DNA of 64,000 nt from Metridium senile. Its lineage: Eukaryota; Cnidaria; Anthozoa; Actiniaria; Metridiidae. The position numbers were made by a program, and so were the translations under genes. Shown here piece after piece: positions 46,695 through 57,309 of this stretch; the stretch's first letter is position 1; every line of letters begins with the position of its first letter. The notes under the pieces are model-generated. The model was not told where the DNA came from and did not search any database. It saw nothing but the letters and a program-made list of their open reading frames with translations. The stretch spans positions 9,823,101 to 9,887,100 of the forward strand of contig OX459101.1 of assembly GCA_949775045.1 (NCBI GenBank), given 5' to 3'.

Positions 46695-46945
46695 GAAACG
46701 TTGAATACTGAATAGTGCATTCCAAGACCAAAGGGCATTGTGGGTTTCATTGATTCGTAATAAATAAAACATATACAGCGATATTCACTCCCATAACTAG
46801 CTCGTATATTGTTTTGAGTGGAATGCACTGAGAATAAAATAACTAATTACTATTGGTTTTACTTTAAACAATATTACATGACCCAGAATACATTTCGGTC
46901 ATGCAATACACTATTCAGTATGCAGTATTCAGTACTATTCTACGT
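46695..46945. mobile_element. MITE with GAATAGTGCATT ends, inverted copy 2
   Basis: Starts ACTGAATAGTGCATTCCAAG, ACCAAAGGGCATTGTGGG and ends TTTCGGTCATGCAATACACT, ATTCAGTA; the complement of the order seen at 39045-39302. Confidence 0.75.
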
Positions 46946-47285
46946 TTTATGAAATCCCTTGCAGAACCCGACATATGTAAAGACTATGTTTAAACTATTT
47001 TATGACTATGTCAAGCTATTTTATTGCTACGTTCTGCTCAATACCATCTATTTTATAGCTATTTTACGACTATGTAAAATCTATTATAAATATACTATTT
47101 TACATAGATTATGTTTTGTTCCATAAAGTTAGTATTTTCTTAGCTTTAACATAGGTGGCATTACTTAGCAATAACATATATCTGACATATGATTTAAATA
47201 GATTTCTGACATAGCATTTACATAGGGAAAAAATAGTGTGTTTCTACAAGGGATAGCTGTAATTTGACTGTTTTCAGACTGCTAC
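46946..47285. other. 3' flank of the elongase gene
   Basis: AT-rich sequence with loosely repeated CTATTTTA.GACTATG words. No convincing polyadenylation site could be singled out. Confidence 0.4.
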
Positions 47286-50200
47286 TTATTCTACTTTTTT
47301 AGCTACCTTTTCAGGATGACTTTTCAAATACGCATTGTAATAGAAGTTAGAGAAAAGCACAATCATGAGAATTTCGTACACTAAGCCATACATACAATAA
47401 CCATAGTACATATAACCTACAATTTGGTGTAAAAGGCCAACCAAGAATTGAGTAATCTGGAGCTCCGTTAAGGCTTTTTTCCACATCGGACGCATGCCCT
47501 TCTGGCGGGCCGTTTGTCCATAGTAATAGTACAGAAAGACGTGGATGAGGGAGTTGAGACCTAGTAAAAAGCCAACTGCAGGCCATGCGCCATTTACATA
47601 AGCATATTCTGAGAATAGAGCCATACTGGTGTGGTGGAATACCTGTGGAATGGGGAAAAAGAGGATTAGCATACAGCTATTTAAAAAAAAAAAAAACGAA
47701 ATGACTGCTGGTTTTGTGTCTGACCACAACGTTAATTTGACTTTGACTATATGACTGTGATCGGTAACAGTGACTGACTGTAATTGACATTAATTATGAC
47801 TATGACTGACTGTAATTGACATTAACTATGACTGTGACTGACTGTAATTGACATTGACATTAACTATGACTGTGACTGACTGTAATTGACATTAACTATG
47901 ACTGTGATTGACATTGAATATGACTTTGACTGACTGTAATTGACATTAACATGAAATATGACAGTGACTGGCTGTAATTGACATTAACTATGACTGTGAC
48001 TGACTGTAATTGACATTAACTGTGACTGACTGTAATTGACATTGACATTAACTATGACTGTGACTGGCTGTAATTGACATTAACTATGACTGTGACTGAC
48101 TGTAATTGACATTAACTATGATCTATTAATCTAAGCCTCAATAATGTGTAATATATTCTTTAGAATTTGACTACAGCCCATGTAATTTTTAGGTGTTCAA
48201 ATTGTTTGATAATATGTGCCTTGTACGACGGACTGTAGTCAACTTCTGAATTGTAAAGAATATATGACACACTATGGAGGCTGAGGTTGATCAACAAGAA
48301 CTGTAAAATGGTCTATTATATGCAATGTCAAATTAGTCAGAGTTTCAACTCTTTAAAAAGAAATTAAAATTAAAATTAAAATATCAATTACAGTCACATT
48401 AATTATGGATAGATGGTCCTGAAGGGGTAAAATGGGAGCTGGGATTGGCTTTTTTTTACTGGGAAAATGGTTTTTTGATGCACTGGGACTGGGATTTACA
48501 AATAAAAGAATAGAAAATGGGAATGGGATTGAAAACTTGAGCAAAACTGATGATTATGTGATTTTACTGATGGGATTATGTGATTTTTTTACTGGGATTT
48601 GTTCCAAATATAAACTGGTAAATGGGATTCGGACTCCCCCTTCAGGACCCTCTGGATATGTGGTCATGACTTTGATTGTCACTGTGACTATAACTGCACT
48701 GCTTTGACTAGATAACACTTACGTGTAAAATAGTCACTTGTCTTGTACGATGGCGTACAATCATGATGATTGTGTCAAGCATTTCAAAGATCTTTGTCAT
48801 CCAGTACACATGTAAGCCGTGCTTTACATAGGGATGAGGTTGGGATACATCAAATAGAGAGCTTGGCCATTCAGGGACCAGTGCCATCACGATGAAAACC
48901 ACAGAATAGAGACTAGCTATCGCACACATGAAGTTGTAGATAATCATAGGCTGCAACGGTAAAAACAAAATGATTTAGTGGTAGTTCAAACATCGGATCT
49001 CACGTGTGCCAAATCGATCTAATACAAATGAATTAAAACAATATGGGTTTTGCTGATTTGCATTGGATTCAGCATGCACATTAGTCTGCAAAACAGGCAT
49101 TCTTTTGGGAAAAATCGGGTTTGGGGCTTCCTGTGTTGAACGGGCGAGGAAGCCACAGGAAGCCCAAATCCCGATTTTCCCCAAAAACCCGAAAGAACGC
49201 CTGTTTTGCAGGCTACATGCACATGTGAAATGCAACGTTTGAATTGGACCAAAAAATATAACTTATCGTGTGTACGATAAGGCTGAATGAGAGTAAAAGG
49301 AATGATCATGATGACGATGATATCATTAAAATTGTATCATTATCAATATAATTATAATAATATATAATTATAAATTAATATATCCCGCGGGGAGAAGAGG
49401 AGCGAAAAAAAACGTCTGTTTTCTCAAGCTATAGCTAAAGAAGATAACGAGTTGAATACTCAAAGATAAATTTCCATATCTTCGCGCGCTCTAGTCTCCT
49501 TTGCAGCCGTTTTTAGTATACACCTAATCCAAAAAACGTTGTCAGGTCCGCCGCACAGTCCTCGCGCCAAGACAATGAAGGAAAACACAGTGAATATTTT
49601 GATGAGAGTGATAAAACAAGAAAATAAAAGTAGGCACAACACTATTTCGTTGAAAAAAGTACCACACTAGAGTGTGAACATGCAAATAAATTAATTACTG
49701 ATTAGATATAACCAATATATTTCACAGTCTTGGCGCGAGGACTGTGCGGCGGACCAGACAACGTTTTTTTGGATTAGGTGTATATAGGAAGCCCGACACT
49801 AAACCGCTAAAGGGTGACTACTCCCGCCCTCCATATAATCCATATAATAACAACATTGACAATGAGATATATATACCTTTCTTATTTCCACGGCGGGTAC
49901 GAATCGTCTCCATACTGGTGATATGATAACAAATGACAGGTATGCAGCAGCAATCGGCGTCGTTTGAAGGTTCAAAGCTCCGGATTTAACTCCCAGCAAA
50001 AAATCTACAAAAATAGAAAAAAAAAACAGTTAGCGATTTATTCCTTTCCTACTTTGTATTTTTATACGGACATAATGCCTTCTCACATTGCCGGCGCTTA
50101 CGTACAACCTTCTACGTAACTTTAACGAACTTTAAACTGATTATTATACCTGGTGAAACTCATTTTGTTAGTCAAACCACAATGTAAAAATTGTAAATTT

Positions 50201-51507
50201 ATCGACTTCATACAACACACACTACTTGTGATACTTGAACACTAGTACATGATTTGTTTATTTATTCATTCCCATTCATTTATTTGCTTTCCCTCTATTG
50301 TCACTAAATTTCAGAATAGCTTTGTAATATCATTTTTCTTTGCTTTTCTTGAATATAATTTTCTGAAGGGCCTTATCAGCAGTTCTCTCTAACTATGTTT
50401 TTATTTATTTATTTATCTTTTTTTCATATTTATATTCATATAAAACAGTAGCTTCATGCAGTCTAAAAGACGTACCGATTTACGATGCACATTTACGCGA
50501 CCAACCGTGGATAGATCGCCTGAATGACTGCGTTTGAACGTTAGAGCTGCAGTCGAGCGATACGTCCATGTTTTACACACCATGGCCATGGTAGAATGAA
50601 ACTAGATTACACTTATAATGTATAGTATAATATACCCATGAAACAGGTAGCACTAATTAGTACTAATGGGCTAATTAAACAATAAAGAATACAATTAGCA
50701 TAAAATATTACTATTTATAATACTAATTATGTTCAATAGAATAGCTATTACAATACATAAAGAGTGTATCCAAAATATTCTCAAAAGACAATATTTTCTA
50801 GGCTGTAACCTATACTTGGCCACGTGACGTACAGTAATAATACTAGCCGATTCGATAATATAGATGGAGGAACTATAGTGATATTACGGGGATATTAGGA
50901 CCACCAAACATGTGTCGCGTCAGCTTCAGAGATTTCACTCAGATATGCAAATTTTTATACAAATTCTCGCCTACATAATTTGAATATAAGCTTTGACCAA
51001 AACTGGTCACGAAAAAAATATAATATGTACATGAAATAATACATAAAAGCTTTAAAATGGGCATAAAATATAAAGTATCAAACCTTAATTATACTAAGTA
51101 CAAGTCATAATTAACAGACTGGTCGATTCAGTGCAGTAGTTCTAGCTGATGCCGGTTTATATATTATAAACCTTGCAGTTGAATTGAATTACTCGCAAAT
51201 CACCACAAATTTCGTATTGTTCAAGCTTATGTACATTTTGTACATGTATAAACTCAAATGTTCTTATATTTAGTTTATAAAATGATTCATCCATTGTTAT
51301 ATATACATATTATCTAAGGCTTTGCTTGAAAACATAATATATTCAATGCGAAAAACATAATTTTACTCGGCTTGTGTGTAGTTCAGCTGTCATATATGGC
51401 AGATGTGACAATCCGATCATTCGCTTATTCGTAACATCTTCAACTCCTAGTGAATTTCCATCCAGAATTTTAATTGTGAATTGTAAATACTTACCTAAAA
51501 CTGCCAT
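47286..51507 (-). CDS. ELO-family very-long-chain fatty-acid elongase, complete, four exons
   Basis: Exons on the minus strand: 51507-51495, 50004-49877, 48950-48723 and 47642-47286 (13, 128, 228 and 357 nt; 241 residues). All introns have GT donors and AG acceptors: GTAAGT, GTATAT and GTAAGT donors, each acceptor after a T-rich tract. The start MAVL is the only ATG that splices in frame. ELO 3-ketoacyl-CoA synthases catalyse the condensation step of fatty-acid elongation in the ER membrane. Diagnostic motifs are KIFEMLDT (residues 100-107), HVFHH (123-127, the metal/active-site box, split exactly after its first His by intron 3), NSLIHVFLYYYYG (153-165) and TELQITQF (182-189). Several hydrophobic segments fit the multi-span fold. 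The tail KKVE (238-241) is a KKxx ER-retrieval signal. QVTILHVFHH resembles the ELOVL1/4/7 and ELOVL2/5 side of the family more than ELOVL3/6, but the subgroup and substrate are uncertain. It is short compared with vertebrate ELOVLs (about 265-315 residues). A TATA-like TATATTTAAT lies about 60 bases upstream of the ATG on the minus strand (51566-51576), unproven. Confidence 0.93.
47744..48125. repeat. 32-bp tandem repeat in elongase intron 3
   Basis: About eleven copies of GACTGACTGTAATTGACATT with AACTATGACTGT between, some copies shortened. Entirely intronic. Confidence 0.92.
48128..48290. mobile_element. short inverted-repeat element in elongase intron 3
   Basis: TCTAAGCCTCAATAATGTG, TATTCTTTAGAATTTGACTA is mirrored by GACTGTAGTCAA..TTGTAAAGAATATATGACACACTATGG, AGGCTGAGGTTGATC. 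Same family as 1954-2392. Confidence 0.7.
48978..49250. mobile_element. diverged GGCCTGCTTCAAACG-family MITE in elongase intron 2
   Basis: TAGTTCAAACATCGGATCTC, ACGTGTGCCAAATCGATCTA at the left and GCAACGTTTGAATTGGACC at the right correspond to the arms of 45366-45469. It is enlarged by a nested MULE-like element. Its left edge lies only about 27 bases from the acceptor of exon 3. Confidence 0.7.
49082..49215. mobile_element. MULE-like foldback nested in the MITE, perfect 9-bp duplication
   Basis: A 134-bp element: TAGTCTGCAAAACAGGCATT, CTTTTGGG, GGGCTTCCTGTG mirrored by CACAGGAAGCCC, AAGAACGCCTGTTTTGCAGG, CTA. It is flanked by CATGCACAT at 49073-49081 and 49216-49224. Confidence 0.92.
49521..49780. 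mobile_element. TA-type MITE with CACCTAATCC ends in elongase intron 2
   Basis: A 260-bp element. CACCTAATCCAAAAAACGTT, GTC.GGTCCGCCGCACAGTCC, TCGCGCCAAGAC is mirrored by GTCTTGGCGCGAGGACTGTG, CGGCGGACC, ACAACGTTTTTTTGGATTAG, GTG. Both flanks read TATA. The outer ends resemble those of 15177 and 26844. Confidence 0.88.
50010..51490 (-). other. elongase intron 1, no further feature
   Basis: About 1.5 kb of AT-rich intron. No tandem repeat, TIR pair or extra exon recognised. Confidence 0.55.
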
Positions 51508-52140
51508 TGCTTGAAATTTCGCCTCAGAACAGCGTCAATAAATACGTTTGATAAAGAGGGGTTGTATTAAATATAGTAATCCCGAACTACTTTGCTTTAA
51601 TTCGGCGTGCGGCTAATGGTGGTGAGCAAGCGATGAGAGAGTTGGTCTATTAAATCGGCTATACAGACTGTCGAAAACTTTGGACTTTGTGCTTGACCCC
51701 GCGGACTCGTACGATCGAAACTTCGAACGTTTAAGGAATAAATAAGCGATGGATGAGTGCCCTTTTTGTTCTTAAGTAGCTTATATATTCATCGGTCAAA
51801 TGCAAATTTACCGAATGTTTTGCGATCACAACATCAGTCGGATATCTGAGGTTGTCATGGTGATTTTTATATTCACTTTGGCGAACAAAGAAATGCAATT
51901 AGGAAGTTCAATAGAAAATTTGACGGCTCTCGTCCATTAAGCTCGACCTCGACAGCGTGTTATGTATTCTTTAGAATTTGACCACGTGCTGTGAAATGGT
52001 TTATTATTTATTGATATTGTTAGTTGTTTTTTCGTTAATACGTTATCGCCTGTACTTAAAAATTACCCAACTCGCATTTTTAATTCATGTTCTAGTGATC
52101 AAACTATTACAAGTAGTTTTTGCTGAACATATTTAGCCGA
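51508..52140. other. 5' flank of the elongase gene
   Basis: Should contain the minus-strand promoter. One single arm of the TTCTTTAGAATTTGAC family lies at 51938-51995. Nothing else supported. Confidence 0.45.
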
Positions 52141-52145
52141 TGATA

Positions 52146-53262
52146 AGTTGTCTTTTTAAACTAAAAAAAAAAGATAAATAATTTTAAAATAAAAAGTGCA
52201 TTGAAAATTTAGCCTAAAAAAACTGAAAGAATAAAACAACAGTCAAACCAGCTGATGCGTCCTTACACTTTCCTTCGATTAGAATATACCATTAATTTAT
52301 TCCAGGAAAAAGTTGTCTTTTAAACTAAAAATAATAATAATAATAATTTAAAATAAAAAAAGGCTATGAAAATTTAGCTTAAAAAAACTTAACGAAAACA
52401 ACAGTCAAAACAGCTGATGCGTCCTTACACTTTCCTTCGATTAGAATATACCATTAATTTATTCCTGGAAAAAGTTGTCTTTTAAACTAAAAAAAAAAAA
52501 AGATAAATACAGTCGAAGCTCCATTAGCGGACGCTCCACTAAGCGGACAGTTCTAGTTACGGACAACTTTCCAAAACCCCGTTTTTTCTTCCATACAAAC
52601 ACTGTATTCACACTTTCCATTTAGCGGACATTCTCTTAAGCGGACGCGGACACCTTAAGCGAATCCCAATTGGCCTTTTCTATTGTTTTCAAGCTCCCTT
52701 AAGCGGACACTCGAAATAGAAATATAGAATAAAGTTAATTCAGCAACGAAATATTTTTAAGTTTTCACATAATGCCTCACATAGTCGTTCTAAAGCTGAA
52801 AACGATATGAATTTTCTTATTGATGCAAAAAGACGTTATGGTTTCCATTGAGTATGATTTCTTATCTCGTGTTAGACTTGTGTTACACCAGACCATAATT
52901 ATCTAATAGAACAGTTGTAAAAATGTTGATTATTAGAATAACTCGCTTAATCATTGAGACAGACTATTTTTTGTCTTTAATTGCTAGTATTGATCTTTAG
53001 AAATGCTTTTGTAAGCGCAAAACGAGACTATTTTACGTTATTTACCCGTTTTAAGAACCCTTCCTATTAGGCGGACAGCTCTACTTACGGACACTTTTTT
53101 CGTTTCCCAAGGGTGTCCGCTTAATAGAGCTTCGACTGTAATTTAAAATAAGAAAGTGCTATGAAAATTTATCTTAAAAAACTGAAAGAAAACAACAGTC
53201 AAACCAGCTGATGCGTCCCTACACTTTCCTTCAATTAGAATATACCATATTTATTCCTGGAA
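52146..53262. repeat. ~163-bp tandem repeat, three copies, third split by a MITE
   Basis: Copies begin near 52146, 52311 and 52472 with AAGTTGTCTTTTAAACTAAA, ATGAAAATTTAGC, AACAACAGTCAAACCAGCTG, ATGCGTCCTTACACTTTCCT and TTAGAATATACCATTAATTT. The third copy is interrupted at 52510-53138 and resumes exactly where expected. Confidence 0.9.
52510..53138. mobile_element. pogo-like element, 629 bp, TA duplication
   Basis: Ends CAGTCGAAGCTCCATTAGCG, GAC and GTGTCCGCTTAATAGAGCTT, CGACTG are flanked by TA at 52508-52509 and 53139-53140. Subterminal repeats include CTAAGCGGACAGTTCTAGTT, ACGGACA at the left and TTAGGCGGACAGCTCTACTT, ACGGACA at the right. The inner ~400 bases show no transposase. Confidence 0.88.
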
Positions 53263-53404
53263 ATTCGAATTTATATTTGTTTTGAAATTTGCATGATTAA
53301 TGAATCGAAACTTTTATGTTTAACTTCGAAATACAAAATTGGTTATGGGAAAATGACGGATGCTGCAATGGGTTGTCGCGCAAGATGTAAACAGACTGCA
53401 CTGT

Positions 53405-53545
53405 ACAGGACCCGAAGTGATCCCAGGACCTGAAGTGATCCCGGGACCCAAAGTGATCCCCAAAACTGTTGTTATTGTACCCGAAGTGATCTCAGGACCC
53501 GAAATGAACCCGAGATAGGACCCAAACTGATCCCTGATAAGATGA
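53405..53545. repeat. ~18-24-bp tandem repeat
   Basis: Seven copies of GGACCCGAAGTGATCCC with variants (CCAAAGTGATCCC, CCGAAATGAACCC). Confidence 0.88.
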
Positions 53546-53639
53546 CTGATAAGATTTAATTACAAATAGAAAAATTAGCGAGCTTATTCAGCTGAAATAA
53601 TCTTGTATTTGTTTTCCCTTGACAATGATTTCGAGCTCG

Positions 53640-53850
53640 ACATTGAAACGCCGTCCTCAGGGGGTTGAGGTAGGGGGTGATCCTTTTTTGTTCAAGTTGT
53701 AGGGTTCAAACATATTATAAGTAGCTATTTTACGTATGGGGATCAAGGAAGCGTGCACCCCCCGTCTCTCGGAGGGCCTTGAGGCGTTAGTTTTGCGTTG
53801 ACACCCCCCCCCCCCCCCCCCAGTCCCTTCGAGGGGCTTGAGGCGTTGTT
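53640..53850. repeat. GC-richer low-complexity patch with poly-C
   Basis: Two copies of CTTGAGGCGTT (53776, 53839) and an ~18-base C run at 53803-53820. No gene model. Confidence 0.6.
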
Positions 53851-54009
53851 GGTGACAATGGTGTCAGCTGTAAAAACTCCTTTTGTCGAAACCGTCAACA
53901 AATGGACCTTCTTGACGTACCCATTCTTCCAACGACAACTGTATTTATCTTTAACGATTTGGCTCCTGATATCTCAAGTATCAATGTAAATAAACTTTTG
54001 AAATAGTGA

Positions 54010-54068
54010 CTTTTCCTTTTTTATTTATTTATTCATTCATTTATTTATTTATTTATTCATATATTCAT

Positions 54069-54151
<83 letters not shown>

Positions 54152-54155
54152 TTTT
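54010..54155. repeat. (TTTA)n microsatellite
   Basis: About 35 copies, clean from 54066 onward. Confidence 0.97.
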
Positions 54156-54361
54156 TTATTTTAACAGCTTCTGATTGACCATATTGACAACATAAATTAT
54201 AGTAATATGATAACAGAAAGAGGGGAAAAACATGGTCAAAAGGGTGTGTGCAAAACGGGATATATCGTCCCATGCTACTGGCAAAACCCACCAAACAATA
54301 AAGAAATAGTAAAATTGTTAAGAAAAAAAAAACTACATCTAAAAATGACGATATAATCTTA

Positions 54362-54500
54362 TTGTCTTCGTTGCAGGATATTTTTTTGCCCATCGAGGCT
54401 GTGCAGGATATTTTCAGTTTTCAGCTTTGCACGATATTTTTTCAGGATTTTTTTAGAATTGCATGATGTATTTTTCAAGATTAAAGCTGCATGTGCTCAA
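54362..54500. mobile_element. internal fragment of the GGGACGGACC MITE family
   Basis: Repeated GCAGGATATTTTTT, GCACGATATTTTTTCAGG and GCATGATGTATTTTTC words are the complement of the AAAATATC..TGC blocks in 4883 and 61152. Neither terminus is present. Confidence 0.6.
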
Positions 54501-54879
54501 TATGTTTTTGACGAAACAAAACAAATAACGAATTAAATCGTGAGGTCAAAACCTTTTTACAGTTTTTACTAGGATTAACTGCACGCCATCAGGCCAATTC
54601 GTGAGAGATTACTGTCTTACGGTATACAAACAGTTATAATCTTGTCAGGAATTATCATTGTTTGAAACGTTAATCGATGAAGACCAAACCAGTACCCTTA
54701 GTTCGTGCGCAACGACGTGATATCGGAATTTTTTTTGCACGAGCAGTTGTACATGTACACTCTCCTATTATAGACGAAAACCTACTACAATTATAGACTG
54801 CAATGGACTGGCCGTCAAGAATTTTGATGGATCTGGACGAGTCTCTTTTTCATATTCAGATATGTTGTCATTACAATAC

Positions 54880-55163
54880 TCTAGTTTCACATTATTTATC
54901 ACCACTGTACTATTTGCACTAGCCTGCGTGCAGCCGGTTTAATTATTACGGGTAATTAAACCGGCTGCACGCAGGCTATATTTGCACAGGCCAAGCCTCG
55001 ATTTGTTGTCAAAATATTCACAGATCCCAAGCAAAGCATGAAAACTGTTATCGTTTAACAATAGAAAAACACATTTGAATTTACTCTGAATTGAGGCTAT
55101 TCAGATGTGCAAATGCGCCTTTTGTCAAATAGTACAGCGGTGCTAGATAACGTGAAACTGAGA
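54880..55163. mobile_element. inverted-repeat element, TACTATTTGACAAA family, copy 3
   Basis: The left arm TTTCACATTATTTATCACCA, CTGTACTATTTGCAC, continuing after a nested foldback as AGGCCAAGCCTCGATTTGTT, is mirrored by GAATTGAGGCTATTCAGATG, GCGCCTTTTGTCAAATAGTA, CAGCGGTGCTAGATAACGTG, AAA. Confidence 0.78.
54920..54978. mobile_element. 59-bp perfect-palindrome foldback, 9-bp duplication
   Basis: TAGCCTGCGTGCAGCCGGTT, TAATTA mirrored exactly by TAATTA, AACCGGCTGCACGCAGGCTA around a 7-base loop. It is flanked by TATTTGCAC at 54911-54919 and 54979-54987, and excision restores the arm of the host element. Confidence 0.93.
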
Positions 55164-55608
55164 TATTATGCACCACTCTGATTCATGCACCAGTCGTGAG
55201 CCCAAACAGTGCACACCGTGTTTGCCAACTGGAGCAATCTCGTCAACTTTAAAAACAAAACATTTATACATTGTTCTTTGCCCTATATGTCATTCTTTTT
55301 GGCATCCGACACGTGTCGTGAGCCGTCGTAAAGCTGATTAATGATTTTTAGAGTTTAAAACGACGAGAAACTGAGAGATCCCTGTTGTGCTCCCAGTAGA
55401 AATGTAGCTTAATCGCGACAAGAATTTATCAAATCCCCTGTTGGTGCTCTGTACGTTGATCGTTTACTTTTAACTCCTTTGATATAAAAAACACGAACCA
55501 CAAATTATATATTAAATTTTTATTTACATTTTTTTTATAATTATAAATCAATGCGTTTGGTTCCCGTGGGTGACGTACTAATCAGTCAGTCGAGCGAAGG
55601 ATATCTTA
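55164..55608. other. no recognisable feature
   Basis: AT-rich sequence without repeat or exon signal. Confidence 0.45.
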
Positions 55609-55610
55609 CG

Positions 55611-55836
55611 CCCGGTGGGGGTACCATGCACAGTCGATAAAGGTAACTGATCGATAAAGCCTTGTCGATTTCTACCCCAACAAAGCAACAAAACAGAGTA
55701 AAAATTACTCTTACAGGTACGAAATCCTGATGTTACGTAACTGATTTTTGAGCCAGAACCCTAAAATTAAGGACCCTAAAAGGTACGCGCAGGAAATATT
55801 TTTACCCTAAAAGGTACGCCGATCACCCCTAACTAA
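55611..55836. mobile_element. truncated hAT-like MITE
   Basis: Starts CCCGGTGGGGGTACC and contains CTGATTTTTGAGCCAGAACC, ACCCTAAAAGGTACGC twice and CCGATCACCCCTA, matching the complement of 1167-1406. The closing CCCGGG end is missing. Confidence 0.7.
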
Positions 55837-55860
55837 AATAAAATAAACTTTGATACTATC

Positions 55861-56023
55861 GAAATCACTAGAGTGGTAAAATCCTTGTTTAAAATTCTGT
55901 CTCGTTTTTGTACCATGTGATCGCTTCTGGCCAATCATTTTGCTCAAAATTGGTCATGTGGTACAAAAAAACACACCCCCAAGGCCACATTTTCAACTGA
56001 CATTTAACCACTCTAGTGATTTT
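55861..56023. mobile_element. inverted-repeat MITE, CACTAGAGTGG ends
   Basis: GAAATCACTAGAGTGGTAAA is mirrored by TTTAACCACTCTAGTGATTT, TC. Inside, GTACCATGTGATCGCTTCTGG and GGTCATGTGGTAC form a second inverted pair. Target duplication unclear. Confidence 0.7.
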
Positions 56024-56034
56024 CATAGTATATG

Positions 56035-56089
56035 TACCCTGCAAACAGAGGTTCCTTTCTCTTTACCGGAACCTCTGCTCGCAGGGTTA
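56035..56089. mobile_element. 55-bp foldback, MULE-like without clear duplication
   Basis: TACCCTGCAAACAGAGGTTC, C mirrored by GGAACCTCTGCTCGCAGGGT, TA. Looks like the other mini-foldbacks, but the flanks (TAGTATATG and TAAGTATGA) do not match cleanly. Confidence 0.65.
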
Positions 56090-56556
56090 TAAGTATGATA
56101 ACTTAACATCACATCGGCTTGGTCATCTTAAGGTTTCCAAACAAGGAATTATGTGCTGTAGGTCTGGCAACAAATCAATTAACCTATGAACGAGAATTAT
56201 ATTCGTAATCCAACCTCGACTATCTGGTCGTATCTCAATGTATACCCATAATTCCCTAGTGCATTCAAATGACCTTTCAAGCTAGCATCTCTTTGAAATT
56301 GGTGTTTCAAAAAAGAGGCGATTCGATGGCGACATTTAATTCCGTTGAGCCAGAGTTTGTCTCCCGCAGCCGTTTTTAGTGTCGTCACGCAGCGTGCAGC
56401 CCAAACTACTCTCGTTTCGTTGGGTCGTATTACTAGTGTACAGTGACTCTTATGTTCAAACATCTCAAAGCATCCTGTGTCATGGTGAGTTAAACTGGTA
56501 TCAAAGGGGGCAGTGACCACCGCCCTGGCCTATAGCTATTGCAAACAGGGTCTTTG
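56090..56556. other. no supported gene
   Basis: A 107-codon minus-strand frame (56520-56197) lacks recognisable motifs and is not flanked by convincing splice or start context. I do not annotate it as a gene. Confidence 0.5.
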
Positions 56557-56558
56557 TA

Positions 56559-56730
56559 GGGACGGACCATAAGATATTTGAGATGGGTTGGGCGATTTCT
56601 TGTTGGTGTCGGTTAAGTTTTTGCCTTCGAGGCTTTGAACAATTTTTTTTTCGTTTTGCACGATTTTTTTTCGTTTTTTTTTTTACGCGCGATATTTTTT
56701 AGTTTTTTTAGAATGTTGTTATTTGTTTAC
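56559..56730. mobile_element. left part of a GGGACGGACC-family MITE
   Basis: GGGACGGACCATAAGATATT after GTA, then T-rich blocks (GCACGATTTTTTTTCG, GCGATATTTTTTAG). The right terminus is missing. Confidence 0.65.
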
Positions 56731-56759
56731 CAGTACAAAGCGACAGACCCAAAAAGGGT

Positions 56760-56950
56760 CAATTATTAGCCCTCAAGAACATCATTATCCACGTCTGATA
56801 ATAAATGAATGGGCCCATTGCAATCGGCTACGCTGTTGTGGTGTCCCTACCTCAAAGCAGTTTAAGTTTTTTTCCTTTTTCTCTTTCTTCATGTGATATT
56901 ATTTTATTTGTTATTTGTTGTGAAGCTTAATAAATAACATAACATAACAT
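56760..56950 (+). mobile_element. retroelement 3' end with AACAT tail
   Basis: GCTACGCTGTTGTGGTGTCC, CTACCTCAAAG, then a T-rich 3' UTR and AATAAATAACATAACATAAC. Resembles a LINE 3' UTR with polyadenylation signal and short repeat tail. Confidence 0.5.
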
Positions 56951-57309
56951 AAATCGAGGTAAATAACATGGAGGTTATTATGGATCATGAGATACAAAGT
57001 ATTTGTTTTATTTGTGCAACTTTTCTTAAAATATATATATATATATACCCAGAGCAACTCCTTTCTGGCTTGGACAAATTAATCACGTTAGGCAACCATT
57101 TTTTGTATGACTAAATACACAAAAATATGTCAAAATTATTTCTCTGTTTTATTTCCAAAAATTGATATAAAAAACAATATTTACAAAGTTCAGCTTCCAA
57201 ATGTTCGCTTTTTGTGTCACTTCCATATAAGGTCAGACATAACATTTCATGGCAGGTCCACAGGACAGCTAGGGTCGCAAGGTATTTTGGGTAATCTCGC
57301 CGATCCGTA
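56951..57309 (+). other. 5' flank of the PDZ gene
   Basis: Should hold promoter and 5' UTR. A (AT)8 run at 57031-57047 and GGGTCGCAAGGTATTTTGGG near 57270 are the only landmarks. No core promoter element can be defended. Confidence 0.4.

Noticed and set aside
56197..56520. 107-codon minus-strand open frame
   Set aside because: No recognisable domain, no supporting splice or start context, and flanked by repeat debris.
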